Assembly: GCF_011694515.1 (NCBI RefSeq)
Contig: NZ_CP050192.1
Coordinates: 4,355,064 to 4,419,063, forward strand
Length of the DNA: 64,000 nt
Reading direction: 5' to 3'
From: Mycobacterium sp. DL592
GTDB taxonomy: Bacteria > Actinomycetota > Actinomycetes > Mycobacteriales > Mycobacteriaceae
The notes beneath the pieces are model-generated. The model was not told the DNA's origin. It saw nothing but the letters and a program-made list of their open reading frames with translations, and made no database searches. The position numbers and the translations under genes were made by a program. This document shows positions 59,448-64,000 of the stretch, in pieces (position 1 is the stretch's first letter; each line of letters starts with the position of its first letter).

Positions 59448-60781
59448 GCCCGCACCCCTCTGCGCATCGTCCACCGGCGCCCGTTGCGCCGGGCCACCAG
59501 GTCGCGCGCGGCGCTGTGCCGGTGCGTGCTGGCGTAGTCGGTGATAGCCCGGCCGTAGCTGGCCAGCAAGCCGTCAACGGTGTTGTCCCAGGAGAACTTT
59601 CGGGCATGGTCGACGGCGGCGCGGCTCAGCTGCTCGGGGTCACGGCGCAACAGCGCGTCGATGGCGGCGGCCCACTGATCCGGATCGTGACCGGGCACCA
59701 GGCTGCCACTGACTCCGTCGGCCACCGCCACGGGCAGTCCGCCGACCGCGGCGGCCACCACCGGCGTGCCGCAGGACTGCGCTTCGACGGCAACCAACCC
59801 GAATGACTCCGAATAGCTCGGCACCGCAACGAGATCAGCGGCGCGGTAGACGTTGACGAGGTTCTCCCGCGATTGCGGCGGCAGGAACGTCACCCGCTCG
59901 GCGATACCCAGCTCGGTGGCCAGGCCGACGAGTGCGTCCGGGGCGGCCAGCCCGCTACCGGACGGTCCGCCGGCGATCAGCACCCGCACATCAGGCAGCA
60001 GAGCGGCTGCCCGCAACAACACATCCGGGGCTTTCAGCGGTTGGATTCGGCCGACGAATGCAACCACGTTCTCCCCAGGCGCCAGCCCGATCGCCGCACG
60101 GGCGGCGCGCCTGTCCCCCGGGGTGAACGTCTCCAGATCGACCCCCGGATGGACGACGTCGATCCGGTCCGGATCGGCGCTGTGCAACGAAACCAGTTGG
60201 CGGGCTTCATCATCGGTGTTGACGATCAGCCGGTCCGCCTCGTCGACCACCTGCTGCTCGCCGACCGCACGCAAGGGCGGCTCGGGTGCGTCGCCGTCGG
60301 CCAGTGCCGCGTTCTTCACCGCGGCCAGGGTGTGGCTGGTGTGCACCAACGGCACCGCCCAGCGGTCGCGGGCCAGCCAGCCGACCTGACCGGATAGCCA
60401 GTAGTGCGAGTGCACGACGTCGTAGTAGCCCGGCTCATGGTTGGCCTCGGCGCGCAGCACCCCCGCGGTGAACGCGCACAGCTGGGTGGGCAGGTCGTAT
60501 TTGTCGAGACCCTCGAACGGGCCGGCGACCACATTGCGCACCACGACCCCGGGCGCGACGGGCACCACCGCCGGATCCGCCGACGACGTGGCCCTGGTGA
60601 AGATCTCCACCTCGACGCCGCGGCGCGCCATATGCAGGGCGGTTTGCAGCACGTAGACGTTCATCCCGCCGGCGTCACCGGTGCCCGGCTGGGCCAACGG
60701 TGAGGTGTGCACCGAGACGACGGCCACACGGCGGGGCAGCACATCGGCCGAGCCATCGCTCAGATCTCGGGCGTGCCGCAC
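59444..60781 (-). CDS. mshA: D-inositol-3-phosphate glycosyltransferase (mycothiol synthesis)
   Basis: This 445-residue GT4 (GT-B fold) enzyme has the N-terminal donor/acceptor motif [35 protein letters not shown] and the UDP-binding [22 protein letters not shown]. It joins GlcNAc from UDP-GlcNAc to inositol-3-phosphate, the first step of mycothiol. The GTG at 60781 and overlap with the YbjN gene define the unit. A ROK regulator lies upstream on the same strand. Confidence 0.95.
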   Translation of the reverse strand: MRHARDLSDGSADVLPRRVAVVSVHTSPLAQPGTGDAGGMNVYVLQTALHMARRGVEVEIFTRATSSADPAVVPVAPGVVVRNVVAGPFEGLDKYDLPTQLCAFTAGVLRAEANHEPGYYDVVHSHYWLSGQVGWLARDRWAVPLVHTSHTLAAVKNAALADGDAPEPPLRAVGEQQVVDEADRLIVNTDDEARQLVSLHSADPDRIDVVHPGVDLETFTPGDRRAARAAIGLAPGENVVAFVGRIQPLKAPDVLLRAAALLPDVRVLIAGGPSGSGLAAPDALVGLATELGIAERVTFLPPQSRENLVNVYRAADLVAVPSYSESFGLVAVEAQSCGTPVVAAAVGGLPVAVADGVSGSLVPGHDPDQWAAAIDALLRRDPEQLSRAAVDHARKFSWDNTVDGLLASYGRAITDYASTHRHSAARDLVARRNGRRWTMRRGVRA

Positions 60782-60847
60782 GCCTCCATCTTTACACCCA
60801 CCGCGGGCAGCCCCTGCTCAGGCCACCGGCAATGCCGACAGCAGCCC

Positions 60848-62140
60848 TCAGGCCGACACGTCCGGGCGACGATTCTGCGAGCGCCGCAACGCTCCGATCG
60901 GATCGGCGTAGAGCCCGCCGAGCGACACGATGCCTGCACCGGCCTCCTGCACGCGGTTACCGAATGCGGTGACCCGGATGTCGCGGGCAGGCAGCACCGA
61001 ACGCTCGGCGAACGCGGCCTCGACGTGCTGCATACCTTCGGGGTACTCGGTGAAGGCCTGGCCGCCGACGATCACGTCGTCGGGGTTGAGCATGTCGCGC
61101 AGCAGCGCCACCGCGCCGCCCAGCACCCGGGCCCGCTCCTCAAGGAGCTCACGGGCTGCGACGGCGTCGGGCTGATCGCCTTGTCGCGCGGTCCGCAACA
61201 GTGTCGACATCGTGGCGCTCGGCCCGGCGGTGGGGATGAGTCCGCGCTTGCGGGCGGCGGCCAGAACGGCCTCGTCGCTGACGGTGGATTCCAGCTGACC
61301 CGTGCCGCCGAGGACGTCCGAAGCCACCGGGAGCGCTGCGATGGTGCCGGGGCCACTGGCCGGGCTGTGCACCCGTCCACCGATCACGAGGGCGAAACCG
61401 ACTGTCTCACGGGCATATACGTAGAGGGTGCTCGCCGTCGGCGACGGTACGCGGCGCATCCCGAGCAGCAGTTCGGCGCCGGCGATCGCGTCGACGTGGG
61501 AGGCCACCGACACGGGAAGGCCCAGCGTTTCCGCGAGCACCGGGCCGACCGGGGCGTGCGCCCAGCCCAGGCGCGGATGGTCGACATGGCCGGTGACGCT
61601 GTCGACCACGCCGCCGATGGCGACGCCCACCCATAGCGGGCGGCGGCGATGCCACCGGCTCAGGTAGCGCCGGGCGCTGCCGGCCAGCGACGCCAGAGCC
61701 TGGGCCTGACCGCCACGCGGGGTGGGGGTTTCGACGGCGTCGAGGGTGCGACCGAACAGATCGGTGGCCACGATGCTGGTGGTGCGTGCGCCGATGTGGA
61801 TGCCGAGGGTCAGGAACGGCTCGTGGTTGACCTCGACGGGCACCCGCGGGCGGCCGATCGCGCCGGAGACGGCGAGGTCGGCGCGTTCACGCAGCACCCC
61901 GGCGTCCAGCAGTGCGGTGACCTGGCGGTTGACCGTGGCGATCGAGAGCTTGGTGATCTGGGCGATGACGTCGCGGGCGATAGCGCCACGCTGGCGAACG
62001 GCGGCGAAGACTGCTGCCGTGGCCGCCTCGGGGATGCGCAGCGACGGAGCGATGATGTGGTGGCGGGTCCGCAGCGGATGCGGCCGGGCGGCGGCAACGG
62101 TGCGGGCCGGAGTATGGGAGGAGAGAGTGGTGGTGCGCAC
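60848..62140 (-). CDS. ROK-family transcriptional regulator (Rv0485-like)
   Basis: The protein has 430 residues. The N-terminal winged helix (about 40-100, GAIARDVIAQITKLSIATVNRQVTALLDAGVLRERA) is followed by an ROK/ASKHA domain with ATDLFGRTLDAVETPTP and VGVAIGGVVDSVTGHVDHP. The canonical zinc-binding GHxxx...CxCG motif of ROK kinases is not seen, consistent with a regulator. The M. tuberculosis orthologue is known to influence the neighbouring PE/PPE-type genes. The GTG at 62140 has AAGGAC upstream. It is divergent from the SDR gene. Confidence 0.87.
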   Translation of the reverse strand: MRTTTLSSHTPARTVAAARPHPLRTRHHIIAPSLRIPEAATAAVFAAVRQRGAIARDVIAQITKLSIATVNRQVTALLDAGVLRERADLAVSGAIGRPRVPVEVNHEPFLTLGIHIGARTTSIVATDLFGRTLDAVETPTPRGGQAQALASLAGSARRYLSRWHRRRPLWVGVAIGGVVDSVTGHVDHPRLGWAHAPVGPVLAETLGLPVSVASHVDAIAGAELLLGMRRVPSPTASTLYVYARETVGFALVIGGRVHSPASGPGTIAALPVASDVLGGTGQLESTVSDEAVLAAARKRGLIPTAGPSATMSTLLRTARQGDQPDAVAARELLEERARVLGGAVALLRDMLNPDDVIVGGQAFTEYPEGMQHVEAAFAERSVLPARDIRVTAFGNRVQEAGAGIVSLGGLYADPIGALRRSQNRRPDVSA

Positions 62141-62324
62141 TGGGAGTGTCCTTCTCGAGTCTGGGAGGCGGGTCCTGTGCCACGCCTGGCGACTTGATCG
62201 GGACGAGAAAGAACGTGTCCGGTCGGGTCAGACGCAGCGAATCGCGTGACAACAACACGCGGTGTGCGCGACCAGACAGCTGGTCAGACCGATACGGATC
62301 ACGGGAAGAACTTAGCACAGTTAC

Positions 62325-62330
62325 TAGAGT
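62325..62330 (+). promoter_or_regulatory. -10 element of leaderless SDR transcript
   Basis: TAGAGT ends seven bases before the ATG at 62338; no ribosome site is present. Confidence 0.5.
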
Positions 62331-62337
62331 TGGTCCG

Positions 62338-63087
62338 ATGACGACTCCAGATGCCCATTCTCGCGTGGCCGTGGTGACCGGCGCCAGCTCCGGAATCGGG
62401 GAGGCGACCGCGAAAACCCTTGCCGCTCAAGGCTTTCACGTGGTCGCGGTGGCCAGACGAGCCGACCGCATCCAACGGCTGGCCGACGAGCTCGGCGGAA
62501 CAGCCGTTGTGGCCGACGTCACAGACGACACCGCGGTCGAGGCGCTGGCCGCCGGCCTGAATCGGGTCGACGTGCTGGTCAACAATGCCGGCGGAGCCAA
62601 GGGACTCGAACCGATCGCCGACGCCGACCTGGACAACTGGCGCTGGATGTGGGAAACCAACGTCCTGGGTACCCTGCGGGTCACCCGGGCACTGCTGCCC
62701 AAGCTGATCGCCTCCGGCGATGGGCTGATCGTCACGGTGACATCGACTGCCGCACTGGAGGTCTACGACAACGGCGGCGGATACACCGCGGCGAAACACG
62801 CCCAGGGCGCCCTGCACCGCACATTGCGTGGCGAGCTGCTTGGCAAGCCGATTCGGCTGACCGAGGTCGCCGCCGGAGCGGTGCTGACCGAGTTCTCGCT
62901 GGTGCGGTTCGGCGGCGACGAGGACCGGGCGCGGGCGGTCTACAACGGGATCACACCGCTGGTCGCCCAGGACGTCGCCGACGTGATCGGTTTCGTGGCC
63001 GCGCGTCCGTCGCACGTCAACATCGACCAGGTAGTGATGCGGCCGCGCGATCAGGCCAACGCCAGCCGGTTCAACCGCCGGGTGTAG
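62338..63087 (+). CDS. Short-chain dehydrogenase/reductase (Rv0484c-like)
   Basis: This 249-residue classical SDR has [13 protein letters not shown] (cofactor glycine motif), [11 protein letters not shown], the serine in [10 protein letters not shown] and the YTAAKHA Tyr/Lys pair. ARRADR after the second strand suggests NADP preference. The reaction cannot be specified. Its stop overlaps the convergent L,D-transpeptidase gene by 17 bases. It is divergent from the ROK regulator with a 197-bp shared upstream region. Confidence 0.9.
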   Translation: MTTPDAHSRVAVVTGASSGIGEATAKTLAAQGFHVVAVARRADRIQRLADELGGTAVVADVTDDTAVEALAAGLNRVDVLVNNAGGAKGLEPIADADLDNWRWMWETNVLGTLRVTRALLPKLIASGDGLIVTVTSTAALEVYDNGGGYTAAKHAQGALHRTLRGELLGKPIRLTEVAAGAVLTEFSLVRFGGDEDRARAVYNGITPLVAQDVADVIGFVAARPSHVNIDQVVMRPRDQANASRFNRRV

Positions 63088-64000
63088 CCGAACTGGTCGT
63101 CGGGGCCGGTGCCGCCGTGGTGGTGGGCGTGCCCGACAGCGTCGGGGCATCACTGGGCGTCGCCGGCGCGGTGCTGGGCATGTTCGACAGCGACTGGGTG
63201 GCGCTGAGCGCAGACATGGACTTCCACTCGTCCCAGCCCACCGCCCAGTCCCAGATATCGCCGTCGGCGTAGGACAGCTGGATCGTCGTGCCGGTGACTT
63301 CCACCGGGTCGCCGTAGACGGCGGTGTAGTAGTACTGCTCGGCGTCGCCGGTGGATAGGTTGATGCACCCGTTGGTGACGTTGGTGTTGCCCTGTGCGCC
63401 GGCACTGTTGGGGTTGGCGTGGATGAACTCGCCGTTGTTGGAAATGCGCACCGCCCAGCGCTCGTGGACGTTGTTGTAGCCGGCCGCCGGGTTCGACATG
63501 TAGAAGTCCGAATACTTCTCGGTGACTACGTGAATGCCGCTGCGAGTGACGTTGCGCGGCAGGTCGGCTTCGCCGTAGCTGCACGGGAAGTCCATGACCA
63601 CGCCGGCGTCGGTGATCACCTGGATGCGGTGCGAGGGGGCGTCGGCCTTGACCACCTGGCGGCGCCCGATGTCGAAGTCGAGTGTCGAATCGGCCGCCCC
63701 GTAGGCATCGTTGCCGAACTTCACGCCGTACAGCCGGGCGTCGACATGAACCTTGGTGCCCGGCTGGTAGTACTCCCGGGTCCGCCAGTGCAGCCGCGAA
63801 CCCTGCGCCTCGTCCGGTAACCAGGCCCAGCTGCCCTCGGTGGGCGGGTCGGTGACGACCGTCAGGGCGCGTTCCACATCGGGCCTGTGCGCGGCGTCGA
63901 TCGCGGCGTCGAACTGCATGATGATCGGCGCGGCCACCCCGACGGTCTGGCCGTCGGACAGCTGGAACTGGCCGTTGACCTTGGTGGTGGGATTGAGAGT
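63071..64000 (-). CDS. L,D-transpeptidase (LprQ/LdtMt5-like, N-terminus beyond window)
   Basis: About 309 C-terminal residues are present; the start lies past the right edge. An Ig-like domain ([20 protein letters not shown]) is followed by the YkuD catalytic domain, with [12 protein letters not shown] and the active-site cysteine in [18 protein letters not shown]. The usual SHGC is TNGC here, as in the Ldt5 group. A Ser/Thr/Pro/Ala-rich tail of about 45 residues ends it. It forms 3-3 peptidoglycan cross-links outside the membrane. It corresponds to Rv0483. Confidence 0.92.
   Translation of the reverse strand, partial: TLNPTTKVNGQFQLSDGQTVGVAAPIIMQFDAAIDAAHRPDVERALTVVTDPPTEGSWAWLPDEAQGSRLHWRTREYYQPGTKVHVDARLYGVKFGNDAYGAADSTLDFDIGRRQVVKADAPSHRIQVITDAGVVMDFPCSYGEADLPRNVTRSGIHVVTEKYSDFYMSNPAAGYNNVHERWAVRISNNGEFIHANPNSAGAQGNTNVTNGCINLSTGDAEQYYYTAVYGDPVEVTGTTIQLSYADGDIWDWAVGWDEWKSMSALSATQSLSNMPSTAPATPSDAPTLSGTPTTTAAPAPTTSSATPGG

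Noticed and set aside
1..64000. tRNA genes, rRNA, CRISPR arrays, insertion sequences, toxin-antitoxin modules
   Set aside because: Read-through for cloverleaf-like conserved T-loop sequence, regularly spaced repeats, transposase motifs and paired small ORFs gave nothing convincing.

Overview
The window reads as a high-GC chromosomal segment of a mycobacterium, most likely an environmental Mycolicibacterium-type species. The evidence is the gene content and order. Runs of genes match the order I know from the Mycobacterium tuberculosis Rv0483-Rv0540 interval: Ldt/LprQ, SDR, ROK regulator, mshA, YbjN protein, gpm1, senX3-regX3, ppx, proC, bS22, galE2, plsC, a HadA-like dehydratase, serB-like, hemA-hemC-hemD-hemB, hemL, the cytochrome c maturation genes, menA, MTA phosphorylase, galE3 and Rv0539/Rv0540-like genes. 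Mycothiol (mshA), menaquinone (menA), MmpL/MmpS and SenX3-RegX3 all fit. Species assignment is inference. The window edges cut a methyltransferase (left) and an L,D-transpeptidase (right).

Layout. 0-9.3 kb: glycosyltransferase/DUF2064/methyltransferase operon, a leaderless two-component system, nitronate monooxygenase, epimerase plus MTA phosphorylase, then a MarR regulator with a GjpA-like secreted protein. 9.9-18.6 kb: menA, a ParA-like ATPase, the cytochrome c maturation operon (ccsB, resB, ccdA, TlpA-like thioredoxin) continuous with a phosphoglycerate-mutase-family gene and hemL. 18.6-39 kb is the accessory part: a TetR/hydrolase pair with its probable operator; feoA-feoB-NifU-like; two divergent deazaflavin-type reductases; a TetR-mmpS-mmpL-membrane protein operon; a divergent redox cluster (ECF sigma factor, membrane Rieske protein and small secreted protein on one side; cupredoxin, Tat metallophosphoesterase and four-helix membrane protein on the other); a TetR/MpaB-family pair; a copper P-type ATPase with a copper-box-like palindrome; GPP34; an amidohydrolase; and four small membrane proteins. 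39-44.5 kb: haem operon. 44.5-54.2 kb: conserved mycobacterial housekeeping genes, many apparently leaderless. 54.4-56.0 kb: a polyprenyl-phosphate sugar transferase not present at this junction in M. tuberculosis. 56-64 kb: regX3-senX3, gpm1, mshA region, ROK regulator, SDR and L,D-transpeptidase.

How it works together. Haem synthesis (hemL, hemA, hemC, hemD, hemB) and covalent haem attachment (CcsB/ResB/CcdA/thioredoxin) occupy two blocks. Ferrous iron uptake (Feo) and copper efflux lie between them, with exported redox proteins (Rieske, cupredoxin). The best candidate for an undescribed system is the sigma/Rieske/cupredoxin divergon at 28.3-31.7 kb. In it a composite motif, TGTAACCCC-N6-TATCTAG, recurs with identical spacing in front of two transcription units. 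Other unexplained signals are a 61-nt double-palindrome element found twice between convergent genes, and an island of rare codons with an embedded palindrome inside hemC.

No tRNA, rRNA, CRISPR array, insertion sequence or integrase was recognised. The only gene-free stretch over 300 bases is 9298-9888.
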